A stretch of 64,000 bases of DNA from Vibrio tapetis subsp. quintayensis (GCF_030409945.1 NZ_JAUFQV010000014.1:1-64000), one strand, 5' to 3'. Shown: positions 8,243 through 18,573, counted from the stretch's first letter. Notes: generated by a model not told the origin, from the sequence alone. Program-made: numbers and translations.

Positions 8243-9601
8243 ATGATTACTCATATCAGCCCTGCTGGTAGTATGGATTTACTATCTCAAATTGAAGTTG
8301 AACGCCTTAAGAAAACCGCTTCTAGCGACTTATATCAACTGTATCGCAATTGCACACTCGCGGTTCTTAATTCAGGCAGTCACACAGACAACTCAGAAGA
8401 GTTACTCGAAAAATACCAATCATTTGATGTCAGCGTGATGCGCCGAGAGCGTGGCATTAAGCTCGAGCTCAATAACGCCCCAGAACACGCATTTGTGGAT
8501 GGCACGATCATTAGAGGTATCCAAGAACATCTATTTTCAGTGTTACGTGACATCGTATACGTCAATATGCACTTGGCAGACAACCAACGATTAAACCTTA
8601 CCAATGCCACCCACATTACCAACCTAGTGTTTGGTATTTTACGTAACGCAGGAGTTTTACACCCTGGTATCGATCCTAATTTAGTCGTATGTTGGGGTGG
8701 TCACTCCATTAACCCTATCGAGTATCAATACACACGAGAAGTGGGTCATGAACTTGGATTACGTGATTTAAATATTTGTACTGGCTGTGGGCCGGGCGCA
8801 ATGGAGGGGCCGATGAAAGGCGCTGCGATTGGTCACGCTAAACAACGTTATGATAATCAACGCTACATTGGTCTAACCGAACCATCAATCATTGCGGCTG
8901 AGCCACCAAACCCAATCGTTAACGAGCTCATTATCATGCCTGACATCGAGAAACGCTTAGAAGCCTTTGTTCGAATGGCCCATGGTATTGTTATCTTCCC
9001 TGGAGGCCCAGGAACCGCAGAAGAACTGTTATACATTCTTGGCATCATGTTGCATCCAGACAACGCAGATCAACCCATGCCTATCGTGCTAACTGGGCCT
9101 AAAGAAAGTGAGGCTTATTTCCGCTCAATCGATAAATTTATTGGTGAAACCTTAGGTGAAAAAGCGCAAAGTCGATACCAAATCGTGATTGATGACCCCG
9201 CAAAAGCAGCACGAATCATCAAATCTGCGATGGATGACGTTCGCGATCAGCGTAAAGCTACAGGGGATGCCTACAGCTACAATTGGTCACTTAAGATTGA
9301 GCCTGAATTCCAACTTCCGTTCGAGCCAACTCATGAAAACATGGCCGATCTCGACTTACACCTAAACCAGCCTCCAGAAGTGCTCGCAGCTAAACTGCGC
9401 CAAGCATTTTCAGGTATTGTTGCAGGGAACGTCAAAGCGGAGGGCATTAAAGAGATCAAACGTAAAGGGCCATTCATTATTGACGGTGATACCGTGTTGA
9501 TGAAGAAAATGGATGCACTGCTCAACGATTTTGTGACCCAGCAACGCATGAAATTACCGGGATCTGAGTACATCCCTTGCTATAAGATTGCCGATCAATA
9601 A
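8243..9601 (+). CDS. ppnN: Pyrimidine/purine nucleotide 5'-monophosphate nucleosidase PpnN
   Basis: 452 residues, starting [20 protein letters not shown] like E. coli PpnN (YgdH). The start is the ATG at 8243, with GGAG about eight bases upstream; an in-frame GTG at 8231 would contain the Shine-Dalgarno. The central LOG domain holds [14 protein letters not shown] and the PGGPGTAEE nucleotide-binding motif. The enzyme splits nucleoside monophosphates into base and ribose 5-phosphate and is stimulated by (p)ppGpp in E. coli. The 156-base gap before it is rich in pyrimidines but has no clear signal. xni follows, as in E. coli. Confidence 0.95.
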   Translation: MITHISPAGSMDLLSQIEVERLKKTASSDLYQLYRNCTLAVLNSGSHTDNSEELLEKYQSFDVSVMRRERGIKLELNNAPEHAFVDGTIIRGIQEHLFSVLRDIVYVNMHLADNQRLNLTNATHITNLVFGILRNAGVLHPGIDPNLVVCWGGHSINPIEYQYTREVGHELGLRDLNICTGCGPGAMEGPMKGAAIGHAKQRYDNQRYIGLTEPSIIAAEPPNPIVNELIIMPDIEKRLEAFVRMAHGIVIFPGGPGTAEELLYILGIMLHPDNADQPMPIVLTGPKESEAYFRSIDKFIGETLGEKAQSRYQIVIDDPAKAARIIKSAMDDVRDQRKATGDAYSYNWSLKIEPEFQLPFEPTHENMADLDLHLNQPPEVLAAKLRQAFSGIVAGNVKAEGIKEIKRKGPFIIDGDTVLMKKMDALLNDFVTQQRMKLPGSEYIPCYKIADQ

Positions 9602-9617
9602 CATAGCGATTCACTCC

Positions 9618-9643
9618 GCCGCTTTGTTATCGAGCAAAGCGGC
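9618..9643 (+). terminator. Hairpin after ppnN, possible weak terminator
   Basis: Nine-base perfect stem (GCCGCTTTG...CAAAGCGGC) 17 bases after the ppnN stop. It lacks a U-tract, so termination strength is uncertain. A TATACT hexamer at 9667 could be the -10 of xni. Confidence 0.4.
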
Positions 9644-9703
9644 TACGAATCCGCTACACATTCCTTTATACTAGGGGCCTTAACCCTTTTTTATTTGTTT
9701 GTT

Positions 9704-10474
9704 ATGTCTATTCATCTCGTTATTATTGATGCGCTCAATCTCATACGTCGTGTACACGCTGTACAACCTGATCCAACGGATATTACTCGTACCATAGACA
9801 CAACATGCAAAACGCTAAATCGTATTATTGCCGAAAGTGAGCCGACTCATATCATCGCTGTATTTGATCACCACGAGCAAGATAGAGGCTGGCGAGCCGA
9901 ACTACTCCCAAGCTATAAACAAAACAGAAAGCCGATGCCAGAGCCGTTAATGCACGGATTAGAGCGAATTCAAGATGCGTGGTGGCAATTAGGTATCGAC
10001 TCTTTGCTTTCTGAGGGAGATGAAGCCGACGACTTGGTCGCAACGCTGGCAACCAAGGTAGCAAGCCACGGTGAAACCGTCACAATCATTTCAACCGACA
10101 AAGGCTATTGCCAACTACTCTCCCCAACACTTCAAATCCGCGATTACTTTCAACATCGCTGGTTAGACGCGCCTTTCATTGAAAAAGAATTTGGCGTGAA
10201 GCCGGAACAGTTGGCTGATTACTGGGGCTTAACCGGAGTGAGCTCCAGTCAAGTTCCTGGAATTCCAGGTGTTGGGCCCAAAGCGGCAAAAGAAATCCTA
10301 ACGCAATTCGAAACGATTGAACTAGCGGCTAGTAGCGACGAACTCGCGCCTAAGTACCGTAAAAAATTTGATGAGCATATTGAATCAGCACGCACTTGCC
10401 GAGCTATTTCCGCGCTAAAAACAGACATTGAGTTGGGATTCAATTTACAAGACATTCGTTTTGATAACGCCTAA
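9704..10474 (+). CDS. xni: Flap endonuclease Xni (exonuclease IX)
   Basis: 256 residues from the ATG at 9704 (MSIHLVIIDALNLIRRVHAV); an in-frame TTG lies three codons upstream. It has the FEN/5'-nuclease fold seen in the DNA polymerase I N-domain: FDHHEQDRGWRAEL, EADDLVATLA, STDKGYCQLL and a helix-hairpin-helix VPGIPGVGPKAAKEIL. It is expected to cleave 5' flaps in replication and repair. Length and gene order (after ppnN) match E. coli ygdG. Confidence 0.95.
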   Translation: MSIHLVIIDALNLIRRVHAVQPDPTDITRTIDTTCKTLNRIIAESEPTHIIAVFDHHEQDRGWRAELLPSYKQNRKPMPEPLMHGLERIQDAWWQLGIDSLLSEGDEADDLVATLATKVASHGETVTIISTDKGYCQLLSPTLQIRDYFQHRWLDAPFIEKEFGVKPEQLADYWGLTGVSSSQVPGIPGVGPKAAKEILTQFETIELAASSDELAPKYRKKFDEHIESARTCRAISALKTDIELGFNLQDIRFDNA

Positions 10475-10528
10475 CGGTCGCTATTAATACCACACTTATA
10501 ACCATCTGATGTGAGGTCGACTACCTAG

Positions 10529-10572
10529 AAACCAAACCATTAGTCGAACACGTCAACTTAGTGGTTTGGCTT
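10529..10572. terminator. Imperfect inverted repeat between convergent xni and chemoreceptor gene
   Basis: AAACCAAACCATTAG and CTTAGTGGTTTGGCTT form a ~13-base stem with a 13-base loop. There is no clear U-tract on either strand; the position between two converging stops suggests a shared terminator. Confidence 0.35.
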
Positions 10573-10584
10573 CGTATTGATGCC

Positions 10585-12285
10585 TTAATGCTCAGTAAAT
10601 CGGTGCAGGTTACCATTCACACTATCAATGGCTTTATTGATCTCTTCAATCGACAACTGTAAACCCTGAACATCTTTTACATTCGATTGAGACACCATCG
10701 CAATATTAGTGATGTTTCGATTAATTTCATCATTCACCGATGTTTGCTCATCCGCGGCGGTTTCGATTTGAGCGTTAAGCGTTGCAATTCCTTGCATTGC
10801 CTGATAAATATCGTCGATCACTTGCTTCACCTGCTCAGCATTACCTTTGTTTTGATCCATGCTTTCTCGGCTCTTAGCAATGGCATCAACCGCCATCTTT
10901 GACCCCTCTTGCAACTGGCTGATCATTTTCTGGATATCATCCGTTGACGCTTGAGTACGGCTAGCAAGCGTTCTCACCTCATCAGCCACAACTGCAAAAC
11001 CTCTTCCTTGCTCACCCGCCCTAGCCGCCTCAATCGCTGCATTTAAGGCCAATAGGTTGGTTTGCTCAGCAATGCTGCGAATCACATCCAATACGCCACC
11101 GATATTTTGACTGTCATTTTCTATGCGGTCGATGGCTTCTGATGCGGTCTGTAAGTCACCGACTAGCTGCACTACACTGGCTAAATTATCACTGACAATA
11201 TCGTGACCAGACTGAGCCAACTCTTGAGCCTGCTGGGCATTTTGTGCGGTTTCCGTCGACAAACGCGCCACTTCTTGCGCCGTCAACACCACCTCGTTCA
11301 TTGCGGTAGCCACTTGATTAGATTCATGCTGTTGTTCAGATGCCCCTTTCCCGTATCTTTCTGCTATTTCGGCGATCGGTGCACTGGTCAGTTGTAAAGC
11401 CTGTGTTTCATCCGTTACTTGTTTCAATGATCGATTCAAGCTTGCGACAAACTCATTAAACGATTTAGCGATCGCACCAATTTCATCTTCATCGCCGACC
11501 TCAAGTTTTCTATTTAGGCCTCCCTCTCCTTGTGTGATGCTCTGCAATGCATGAGAAACTTGGTTTAATCGCAACCAAACGACAGTTCTAAATCGAAAAA
11601 ATAAAATAGCCGCTGCAATCAATAGCGATGCCCCCATCGCCATAATCAATTTGTTTACTAAATCTTGCCCTGCTGCTAACTGACTGGTGATGGGAATTTG
11701 AACTTCCAGCACGCCCCGTAAATCCCCTAACCGCCAATCGGCTTTTGGCGTATCTGGATGGCTATTGTGGCAATCGACACAGCCTTGTGCCGACATTGTA
11801 TCGGCCAAGGCAACGCGCAGCACTTGGTCCCCATTAATAGTTTCAATTTCGCTGAACACCGCTTTAGGATCGTTTTTGAGCGCTTTCCATGCATTGGTAG
11901 CGAAAGGATCCAATTGACGGCTTGCTCGATTAGGGAATGGGAACTCACTGTAAAGCCTTAGAACAGTACCTTGCTTGGAGAATTCGTCACTTAAATCATG
12001 AATTAACGTGGCAGGGAGCGGGATGCGATTCGGATTATTCTTATGTTCAAAGTGAGGCTGTAAACTCGATTCCGCCAACACCTTTTTGATAACATTTTTA
12101 GTGTAATAGCCTCGTACCGTTTTAAATTGTTGCACCATACCAACCGCCGTAGGTAAAACAGAACTTTTTGCGTTACTGGTCACCTGAGCCGAAAAATACT
12201 GCGTAATTGCTATGCCCATAACAATAAACACCACACCAATTGGTGCGAATAACTTCATTATTAGATTATTTTTAAAGAAATTCAT
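10585..12285 (-). CDS. Methyl-accepting chemotaxis protein with CxxCH-bearing DUF3365 sensor domain
   Basis: 566 residues from the ATG at 12285, chosen because GGAGG lies eight bases upstream. Membrane helices are near 11-31 and 212-231. Between them is a periplasmic Tll0287-like (DUF3365) sensor domain with C169-V-D-C172-H173, a c-type haem attachment motif. A HAMP domain (~232-290) and an MCP signalling domain follow, with the conserved tip [31 protein letters not shown]. It should relay a redox, gas or haem-linked signal to CheA/CheW. The C-terminus has no NWETF-type tether. The ligand is unknown. Confidence 0.9.
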   Translation of the reverse strand: MNFFKNNLIMKLFAPIGVVFIVMGIAITQYFSAQVTSNAKSSVLPTAVGMVQQFKTVRGYYTKNVIKKVLAESSLQPHFEHKNNPNRIPLPATLIHDLSDEFSKQGTVLRLYSEFPFPNRASRQLDPFATNAWKALKNDPKAVFSEIETINGDQVLRVALADTMSAQGCVDCHNSHPDTPKADWRLGDLRGVLEVQIPITSQLAAGQDLVNKLIMAMGASLLIAAAILFFRFRTVVWLRLNQVSHALQSITQGEGGLNRKLEVGDEDEIGAIAKSFNEFVASLNRSLKQVTDETQALQLTSAPIAEIAERYGKGASEQQHESNQVATAMNEVVLTAQEVARLSTETAQNAQQAQELAQSGHDIVSDNLASVVQLVGDLQTASEAIDRIENDSQNIGGVLDVIRSIAEQTNLLALNAAIEAARAGEQGRGFAVVADEVRTLASRTQASTDDIQKMISQLQEGSKMAVDAIAKSRESMDQNKGNAEQVKQVIDDIYQAMQGIATLNAQIETAADEQTSVNDEINRNITNIAMVSQSNVKDVQGLQLSIEEINKAIDSVNGNLHRFTEH

Positions 12286-12574
12286 CCATGTGCCTCCATT
12301 AGCCAACAAAAAAAGTGTAGTTGCATAATTAGAGAACGGAAAAATATACGATGGAAATTTGAGCTATGTTGGCAATATTTATTCTAGTTCCAACATTCAA
12401 AACCTGAGCTGCGTCATTGTTCAACATTTATGTTGCGTTTACGTTTCCCTTAACAAATTAAATAATAACCTTATCAATACCTTACTGCGTACTGGTTATA
12501 ATTCAACCTAACTCACATCTTTATTAACAGATCTCATTACTTTCATTGTTTCACTCCAAAAGCGAGAAACAACA

Positions 12575-13324
12575 ATGAAAAAAACAATATTGCTTACCCT
12601 TAGTTTGCTTGCCTCTTTTTCGGTTTTTGCCGAGACATGTGGTCAACACCTAGAGAAAGGTTTACCGTCTAATAACAGTGATCAAGTACTCTGCCGAGAT
12701 GGATATGCAGTTGGGTATAATTACCAAACAAAGAATGCCGACTGGGTGGCGTACCACTTAACCAAGGACAGCGTGGAAGCTTTCTATAAACGCAGTAACA
12801 ATTTTAAAGTCGATGCTGAACTGCCAACTTATGCTCAATCCACTCTTGCAGATTACAGCAAATCAGGTTACGACCGAGGCCACTTAGCGCCGTCGGCTGC
12901 GATGGATTTCAGCAAACAATCCATGCAGCAAAGTTTCTTGCTTAGTAACATGTCGCCACAGTTGCCTGGTTTTAACCGCGTTGGTTGGCGATTACTCGAA
13001 GAGCACGTTCGCGACTTAGCCACCACTTACAATGAACTCTACGTTGTCACTGGCCCTATATTTACTGGCAACGAGGAATCGATTGGCAATAATGTGGTGA
13101 TCCCGAGCGCTTATTACAAGGTGATTCTCGATCCGAATTATGATGAAGCCATTGCCTTTATTGTTCCACACAGAGATGTATCAGGCAGCGAGCTAGCCGG
13201 TTTCGTCACAACCATTGATGCCGTTGAACAACAAACAGGCTTGGACTTTTTCAGTTTAATCAGTGATTCAACTGAACAGAGTATGGAGTCTCAACTCTGG
13301 GAAATGTGGCCCGTGAACGAGTAA
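12575..13324 (+). CDS. Secreted DNA/RNA non-specific endonuclease
   Basis: 249 residues. A signal peptide ends at VFA19. The beta-beta-alpha-metal nuclease motif DRGH (100-103) in SGYDRGHLAPSAAMDF supplies the catalytic histidine, and the asparagine-containing stretch SNMSPQLPGFNRVGW matches the NUC family's metal site. It should degrade nucleic acid in the periplasm or medium. The gene stands alone: the chemoreceptor is divergent and the next gene is convergent. In the 289 bases upstream I see A/T-rich sequence but no confident operator. It is distinct from EndA/Dns-type endonuclease I. Confidence 0.9.
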   Translation: MKKTILLTLSLLASFSVFAETCGQHLEKGLPSNNSDQVLCRDGYAVGYNYQTKNADWVAYHLTKDSVEAFYKRSNNFKVDAELPTYAQSTLADYSKSGYDRGHLAPSAAMDFSKQSMQQSFLLSNMSPQLPGFNRVGWRLLEEHVRDLATTYNELYVVTGPIFTGNEESIGNNVVIPSAYYKVILDPNYDEAIAFIVPHRDVSGSELAGFVTTIDAVEQQTGLDFFSLISDSTEQSMESQLWEMWPVNE

Positions 13325-13373
13325 GAGGTGGCAGCGAAAGCGACATTTAGTGCGTGTTAACTCACAGTTAACC

Positions 13374-13410
13374 ATAAAAAAGAGCAATAATGGATACCCA
13401 TTATTGCTCT
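13374..13410 (-). terminator. Terminator of the gcvA-rlmM run (minus strand)
   Basis: Twelve-base stem AGAGCAATAATG/CATTATTGCTCT, followed on the minus strand by TTTTTAT. It may also weakly stop the nuclease transcript from the other side. Confidence 0.75.
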
Positions 13411-13462
13411 TATTGAGTCTAACTAAACCGCTCATTAATACTGAGAAGCGAATTCCGAAAAG

Positions 13463-14554
13463 TTAATGCGGAGAAATATTCGACAAGCTTTGTACGTGAA
13501 CGGTAATCTCTTCACGGTCATGGTACAGATGCTTAGCTTGAAGCTTAAACTGAACCTTGTGTTCAATTAAGAATTTCTTCAAGTTTTCAATATCTCCAAG
13601 CACCTCATCATAGCGACCTTTCATCGGAAGCTTAAGGTTGAATATCGCTTCTTGAGCCCAACCAGAAATGATCCATTCCCCCATTAGTTGAGCAACACGA
13701 GACGGCTTTTCGATCATGTCACACACCAACCAAGTGACGTTCTTTCTTGGTGGTTCAAACTTGAAGCCATCTTCCATGTGGTGTTTAACTTGGCCTGTAT
13801 CCATCAAGCTGTCAGCCATCATGCCATTATCAATCGCATGAACAAACATAGAACGCTTAACCAATTGGTAAGTCCAGCCACCTGGGCAAGCACCCAAATC
13901 TACCGCCCACATGCCAGAAGCAAGACGTGTGTTCCACTCTTCACGTGGAATAAACACATGAAATGCTTCTTCAAGTTTAAGAGTTGAACGACTTGGTGCG
14001 TCGGCTGGGAATTTCAAACGAGGAATGCCCATGAAAAATGCAGAGTTATTTTGTGGCAGTGAGTAACCTACATAACAATGACCAGGAGCCACGAAACACA
14101 CGTGTGCTTGAGGCTTTTTCGCGTTTTCTTTTTTGAACAGAAGGCCTTTACCACGCATCGCTTGACGAAGCGGCACGGTAAATTTACGGCAAAACTTAAG
14201 CAGCTCTTTAGCTTCATTGGTATCCGGTGTTTCAACTACTAAATCGCCACACATTGGCATGGCTTCAATTTCAGACAAAGAGACCAAAATAGGAGAAATA
14301 CGATCTTCTGTTGGCAAATCTTTAAATTCTGCGGCAACCACAAACATTTGACGAGCAAAAATCAGCGCCTTGAAATCCAATTCTTTCACCAACTTAGCTG
14401 CTTCCCCAGCTTGGTAGCACTCAAACAATACATAGCCTGAGTTTTTCACTACACGTGGAAAGCCAAATACTTCAAGTTGGCTTGCTTTGTCTTGGATCTC
14501 TCCAGCACACTCTTTTTCAAAGCCTTGGCGGCAATAAAGCATTAAGTGTTTCAC
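13463..14554 (-). CDS. rlmM: 23S rRNA 2'-O-ribose C2498 methyltransferase RlmM
   Basis: 363 residues, normal length. The N-terminal part is THUMP-like ([18 protein letters not shown]). The C-terminal Rossmann methyltransferase has the SAM motif [16 protein letters not shown] and [12 protein letters not shown], with a catalytic lysine in [10 protein letters not shown]. It methylates C2498 of 23S rRNA. Its ATG overlaps the DUF423 stop by four bases (ATGA), so it is the last gene of the run gcvA/hydrolase/DUF423/rlmM. Confidence 0.96.
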   Translation of the reverse strand: MKHLMLYCRQGFEKECAGEIQDKASQLEVFGFPRVVKNSGYVLFECYQAGEAAKLVKELDFKALIFARQMFVVAAEFKDLPTEDRISPILVSLSEIEAMPMCGDLVVETPDTNEAKELLKFCRKFTVPLRQAMRGKGLLFKKENAKKPQAHVCFVAPGHCYVGYSLPQNNSAFFMGIPRLKFPADAPSRSTLKLEEAFHVFIPREEWNTRLASGMWAVDLGACPGGWTYQLVKRSMFVHAIDNGMMADSLMDTGQVKHHMEDGFKFEPPRKNVTWLVCDMIEKPSRVAQLMGEWIISGWAQEAIFNLKLPMKGRYDEVLGDIENLKKFLIEHKVQFKLQAKHLYHDREEITVHVQSLSNISPH

Positions 14555-14949
14555 TGACTTACCTCATTCATTTTAAACGCAGAAACAGCGAGTAGAACCC
14601 AACCAATAATGAAAAACACACCACCTAACGGAGTGATGGGTCCAAACCACTTGATCCCAGTAAGGGCAAGGGCGTATAGGCTACCGCTAAAACAAAGGAT
14701 GCCGATAATAAAGCAAATGGCTGCAGATGACAGTCCTTTTTGCGCTTTTTTACCAATATCGAACCGAATAAGTATTGCACAAGCAATCACCATAACCGTG
14801 TGAAGAAACTGGTAGTGAACACCAGTTTCAAATACACCGAGTAAATAGGGCGATAACACTGTTTTTAGACCATGAGCGGCAAAAGCGCCCAAAGCCACAG
14901 CGATAGATCCAGAAATACCCGCTAAAACAATAAGGTGGTTACTCTTCAT
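14551..14949 (-). CDS. DUF423 inner-membrane protein (YgdD family)
   Basis: 132 residues from the ATG at 14949 ([28 protein letters not shown]); an ATG at 14958 is an alternative. Four hydrophobic helices and the N-terminal GAFAAHGL motif define DUF423. Function unknown. It overlaps the end of the upstream hydrolase gene by 11 bases and rlmM by four, so translation is coupled. The order gcvA...ygdD-rlmM is also found in enterobacteria. Confidence 0.9.
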   Translation of the reverse strand: MKSNHLIVLAGISGSIAVALGAFAAHGLKTVLSPYLLGVFETGVHYQFLHTVMVIACAILIRFDIGKKAQKGLSSAAICFIIGILCFSGSLYALALTGIKWFGPITPLGGVFFIIGWVLLAVSAFKMNEVSQ

Positions 14950-15619
14950 TCGCTTCATCCTCAGGCACTTCATGACTGACCGTTTTAATAAATCCAGCGA
15001 TCGCATTAATGGCTAACTCGATATTACCCATTTCGGTGTAACCTGAACGCTTACGAGGTTTAAAGCCATGATCACCGTCTGGAATAAACAAGGTTTCAAT
15101 ACTAGGTGATAAATCAAACGTATCGAATTCTTCTTTCTTACCGAAGGTATCACGCTCCCCTTGCAGAATAAGGCAAGGCTTGTTGATGGTCGCTAAATGC
15201 TCGCCTTTGTATTTTTCAGGCTTACCCGGTGGATGAAAAGGAAAGCCTAAACACGCGACGCCAAGAACACGAGGATGATCCGCTAAATGGCTCGCCATAC
15301 GCCCCCCCATTGACTTCCCCCCAATCACTAGCGGCCCAGAGATCTGCTCGATTTGATGCTCAAAAGCCTCAAGTAACTTAGGCGCTCTATCGGGTGGGCG
15401 TTTTGTCCCCTCAGCCATGCGTCTTTCCATATAAGGAAAATTAAAGCGGATCACACGTATGCCATGCTTACTTAAGCCCTTTGCAACAGAAACCATAAAT
15501 TCATGATCCATGCCGGCCCCTGCTCCATGTGCAAACAAAAAAGTAATCGTCCCTACACCATCAATACGTTGGTTGTTCTGTTCCGCTAATTCTTCGGCGA
15601 CTTCATTGCTATTGCTCAT
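14939..15619 (-). CDS. Alpha/beta hydrolase, KANL3/Tex30-like family
   Basis: 226 residues. A full alpha/beta-hydrolase triad is visible: nucleophile S103 in GGKSMGG, D157 in GERDTFG, and H184 in GDHGF. The oxyanion region is FLFAHGAGAGMDHEF. Cytoplasmic (no signal peptide). The substrate is unknown; the family is often annotated as dienelactone-hydrolase-like. Its start codon shares one base with the gcvA stop (TAATG). Confidence 0.85.
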   Translation of the reverse strand: MSNSNEVAEELAEQNNQRIDGVGTITFLFAHGAGAGMDHEFMVSVAKGLSKHGIRVIRFNFPYMERRMAEGTKRPPDRAPKLLEAFEHQIEQISGPLVIGGKSMGGRMASHLADHPRVLGVACLGFPFHPPGKPEKYKGEHLATINKPCLILQGERDTFGKKEEFDTFDLSPSIETLFIPDGDHGFKPRKRSGYTEMGNIELAINAIAGFIKTVSHEVPEDEANEE

Positions 15620-16521
15620 TAAATTAGCTCCTGCTGCTCTTTAGCCGCTTTTGCTAACATCCAATCACGGAAAGTGGCAATTCTGCCGGTATCCGCTTGT
15701 TGTTCATGGCAAACAACGTAAAACGCATTCTTAGTAACGAGCACTTCATCAAACGGGCAAACTAGACGCCCTGCGTCCATTTCTGGCTTTGCCAATACAT
15801 TGTTGCCTAAAGCAACGCCTTGTCCGTGAACCGCCGCCTGCAACACCATGGTTGTGTGGCTGAATATTGGACCATGATTCACGTTAACCTCGTCAATCGC
15901 ATGCTCTTTTACGAACTGTTTCCACTCTTTACGAGAGGTATCATGTAACAAGGTATGTTGTTTTAAGTCCCCTAATGATTCTAATGGTTTTTGGCCAAGT
16001 AGAAGCTGCGGTGAACATACTGGTATCAGGTATTCTTGATACAATTTATCCGCTCGCAGCCCCGGCCAATTTCCACGACCATAATAGATAGCAACGTCAA
16101 CGTCATCTGTCAAAGAACCTTCGTCCATATCAACCGCTTTAATGCGAACATCAATGTCGGGTTCTTGCTCATTAAAATCGGCAAGGCGCGGCACCAGCCA
16201 CTGAATGGCAAAACTGGGTGGTAAACTGATGGTTAACGCACCTTTTTCACTACGCTCCAATACTTTATCGGTCGCTTCAGACAAAGAGGTGAACACATCT
16301 TTTATATCTAGGAAGTAGCTTTGCCCTTCTTCGGTCAATAATAATGAGCGATTTCGACGGCGAAATAATTTCAGCCCAAGAAAGTCTTCTAAGGTTTTAA
16401 TTTGGTGGCTGACCGCAGCTTGAGTCACAAATAACTCTTCTGCTGCACGAGTAAAACTCAAGTGACGCGCGGCAGCTTCAAACACTTTAAGAGAGTTTAA
16501 AGGGGGAAGACGTCTAGACAT
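15619..16521 (-). CDS. gcvA: LysR-type regulator GcvA
   Basis: 300 residues. It begins MSRRLPPLNSLKVFEAAARHLSFTRAAEELF with a winged helix-turn-helix (LFVTQAAVSHQIKTLE) and has a GcvA-type effector domain (ADFNEQEPDIDVRIKAVD). GcvA controls the glycine-cleavage operon and, in enterobacteria, activates the divergent sRNA gene gcvB. That RNA lies just upstream here on the opposite strand, which supports the assignment over a generic LysR regulator. Confidence 0.92.
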   Translation of the reverse strand: MSRRLPPLNSLKVFEAAARHLSFTRAAEELFVTQAAVSHQIKTLEDFLGLKLFRRRNRSLLLTEEGQSYFLDIKDVFTSLSEATDKVLERSEKGALTISLPPSFAIQWLVPRLADFNEQEPDIDVRIKAVDMDEGSLTDDVDVAIYYGRGNWPGLRADKLYQEYLIPVCSPQLLLGQKPLESLGDLKQHTLLHDTSRKEWKQFVKEHAIDEVNVNHGPIFSHTTMVLQAAVHGQGVALGNNVLAKPEMDAGRLVCPFDEVLVTKNAFYVVCHEQQADTGRIATFRDWMLAKAAKEQQELI

Positions 16522-16579
16522 GTTTCACCTTTTTTATAAGCATTAGTTTTTATAATCTGAAACATTATAAATTGTCGAT

Positions 16580-16607
16580 TGCCTCTCGGCCAGAGAAATT
16601 CTATATT
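16580..16607 (+). promoter_or_regulatory. Putative gcvB promoter
   Basis: TTGCCT (16580-16585) and TATATT (16602-16607) spaced by 16 bases put the start near 16614, giving an RNA of ~207 bases, close to the E. coli GcvB length. GcvA sites are expected in the gcvA-gcvB gap but I did not resolve them. Confidence 0.55.
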
Positions 16608-16613
16608 TCACCC

Positions 16614-16820
16614 CGCAGCAGTTAGCCTGAACGGCTTGATTATCCCTGATGATCAATTGGTTAATTTGTTGCGATGTTGTGTTTGCATTAACTCGAAATT
16701 CGAGTTGGTAGATTCGTCTGCCACCATGTCTTAGGTTTAACCTACCTGCGGCATACTTCCTGTATTTTTTTTTGACCTGTCAGTCAAATTTTAACACCGC
16801 CTATATGGCGGTGTTTTTTT
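16614..16820 (+). ncRNA. gcvB: GcvB regulatory small RNA
   Basis: It is divergent from gcvA as in enterobacteria. It has the G/U-rich R1 seed region (TTGTTGCGATGTTGTGTTTGC, 16666-16686), a middle stretch TCTGCCACCATG like E. coli, then CTTCCTGTA, CCTGTC.GTC and a terminator hairpin ACACCGCC...GGCGGTGT with a U-tract, all in the E. coli order. GcvB is an Hfq-dependent repressor of amino-acid and peptide transporter mRNAs. The 5' end is inferred from the promoter; the 3' end is the U-tract. Confidence 0.9.
16792..16820 (+). terminator. GcvB terminator
   Basis: Stem AACACCGCC/GGCGGTGTT with a short loop and T7 tail, ending the GcvB RNA. Confidence 0.9.
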
Positions 16821-16862
16821 ATGGGTGAAGGAAAGAGAATATGCAACGCTCATTAGAATACC

Positions 16863-16890
16863 GATTACAGGTTACAGGTTACAGGTTACA
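16863..16890. repeat. Tandem heptamer array (GGTTACA)n
   Basis: One GATTACA and three perfect GGTTACA units, 42 bases after the GcvB terminator. A matching inverted set lies at 17089-17121 by the thiI stop. Between them (16910-17000) is a nested imperfect palindrome with further heptad-like units (AGAAACG, AGAAACT, and the inverse AGTTTCT). Confidence 0.9.
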
Positions 16891-17044
16891 GAATAGTCGT
16901 AAGCTTCCTTGTAGAGGCTAGAAACGAGAAACTATAAGAGCAAGGGCTGTTTTCTTTTACTCTTATAGGAGTGAAACGCTCTAGTTTCTGGTTTTCTGTA
17001 ATCTCAGGGCGAAGTCCGTCTCTGTACTCTTTCTTTACCCCCAT

Positions 17045-17078
17045 AAAAAAACCGCCCATCTTTACGACGAGCGGCTTT
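17045..17078 (-). terminator. thiI terminator
   Basis: On the minus strand AGCCGCTCGTC pairs with GATGGGCGGTT (including G-U pairs), followed by TTTTTT. It lies ~50 bases after the thiI stop. Confidence 0.75.
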
Positions 17079-17088
17079 CATTCTAGAA

Positions 17089-17121
17089 CCTGTAGCGCAA
17101 CGGCCTATCGCCTGTAACCTG
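17089..17121. repeat. Inverted heptad units next to the thiI stop
   Basis: On the minus strand, four bases after the thiI stop, the sequence reads AGGTTAC, AGGCGAT, AGGCCGT, TGCGCTA, CAGGTTC, a degenerate run with 7-base spacing. It is the inverse orientation of the GGTTACA units at 16863-16890. Confidence 0.6.
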
Positions 17122-17124
17122 CTC

Positions 17125-18573
17125 TTAAGGTCTGTAAACCTTCACGTTACTATAGCCTTGCTCTTGCAAGTACAACGCCTGTAAACGGCTCATAACGCCA
17201 CGGTCACAGTAAAGTAAGTAGTTCTTAGATTGATCCAAGTCGCCAAACTTTGTCGCAAGCTTAAAGAAAGGAATGTGAGCAATTTCTACTCCATCAATTT
17301 CAAGAGGGTTCGCTTCTTCTTCTTCCGAACTACGAATGTCCAAAACAACCGCATGTTGCTCTACAGCATCAACTTGTTCAACTTCAGGCGCCTGCTCTTT
17401 GCTTTCTTTTTCAATGTCACGAATGTCCATCACGCGGGCATTTTCAACCACTTGATCGAGTATCGCAAAATCAAAGTTTTCTTCTTCTGCTTCAAGTTTC
17501 GCTTTTACTGCTTTAACCGTTGGCTTACGTGAAATCACACCACAGTATTCAGGCATGATTTTCGCAAAGTCTTCAGTCCCAATTTCACGAGATAAGTCGA
17601 TGATGTCTTCTTTATCCCAGTTAATCAGTGGACGAAGGATCAGGGTATCCGTTACTCGGTCGATATGACGTAGATTGGTCAGCGTTTGGCTCGATACTTG
17701 ACCCAATGCCTCACCAGTCACGAGCGCTTGAATACCAAACTTTTCAGCAATCATGCCACCAGCACGCATAAACATACGCTTAAGAATCACGCCCATTTGG
17801 CCGTCTTCTACTTTTTCTAAGATCTCTGCGACAACCGGCTCAAAATCGACCGAGATGAATTTCACTTTTGCAGAAGAACCGTATTTGTTCCATAGGTAGT
17901 GCGAAACTTGCTTCACGCCAATTTCGTGTGCAGGGCCACCTAAGTTAAAGAAACAGTAATGCGTTTTTGAACCGCGCTTGATGTGTAAGTAGCTAGACAC
18001 ACCAGAGTCAAAACCACCAGAGATAAGGCTAAGTACGTCTTCTTGAGTACCAAGAGGGAAACCACCCAAACCTTTGTGACGAGCAATCACTTGATTCAGT
18101 TTATCGTTCGCGATTTCAATATTAACCGTTACTTCAGGGCGGTTTAATTTAACACGAGCAGTTTCTACTGCTTGGTTTAAGCCACCACCAACATAACGCT
18201 CTAACTCAATAGAAGAAAAATCGTGCTTACCACGACGCTTGGCACGAACAACAAAAGTCTTGTCCACGATGCGATCACGGCTTAACTCAAGAACTTGCTC
18301 GTAGATATCATGCATATCTTTAAAGTCAGACTGCTTCACTTCCAATGAGTGATGAATACCTGAAGTTTGCTTTAAAATTGCCAATACCTGATCAAAATAC
18401 TCGTCACTTTCAGAAGTCACTTCAATGTGATCACGACGGTTAAATACCGCTACATTTTCAGTATGCTTTTGAATAATAATACGAATATTACATTCTAGTA
18501 TTCGAGTGAAGCGTTTACGAACAGATTCACTTTTAACGAAAATCTCTGGATGTGGTTTAACAATAAACTTCAT
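17125..18573 (-). CDS. thiI: tRNA sulfurtransferase ThiI
   Basis: 482 residues, identical in length to E. coli ThiI. Order: ferredoxin-like and THUMP domains (1-~165), a PP-loop ATPase with SGGFDSG (near 188-194), and a C-terminal rhodanese domain with catalytic C456 in LLYCDRGV. C344 in [11 protein letters not shown] is the second redox cysteine. It makes 4-thiouridine at tRNA position 8 and supplies sulphur for thiamine thiazole. It is monocistronic, with its own terminator. The presence of the rhodanese domain marks the enterobacterial/vibrio type. Confidence 0.97.
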   Translation of the reverse strand: MKFIVKPHPEIFVKSESVRKRFTRILECNIRIIIQKHTENVAVFNRRDHIEVTSESDEYFDQVLAILKQTSGIHHSLEVKQSDFKDMHDIYEQVLELSRDRIVDKTFVVRAKRRGKHDFSSIELERYVGGGLNQAVETARVKLNRPEVTVNIEIANDKLNQVIARHKGLGGFPLGTQEDVLSLISGGFDSGVSSYLHIKRGSKTHYCFFNLGGPAHEIGVKQVSHYLWNKYGSSAKVKFISVDFEPVVAEILEKVEDGQMGVILKRMFMRAGGMIAEKFGIQALVTGEALGQVSSQTLTNLRHIDRVTDTLILRPLINWDKEDIIDLSREIGTEDFAKIMPEYCGVISRKPTVKAVKAKLEAEEENFDFAILDQVVENARVMDIRDIEKESKEQAPEVEQVDAVEQHAVVLDIRSSEEEEANPLEIDGVEIAHIPFFKLATKFGDLDQSKNYLLYCDRGVMSRLQALYLQEQGYSNVKVYRP

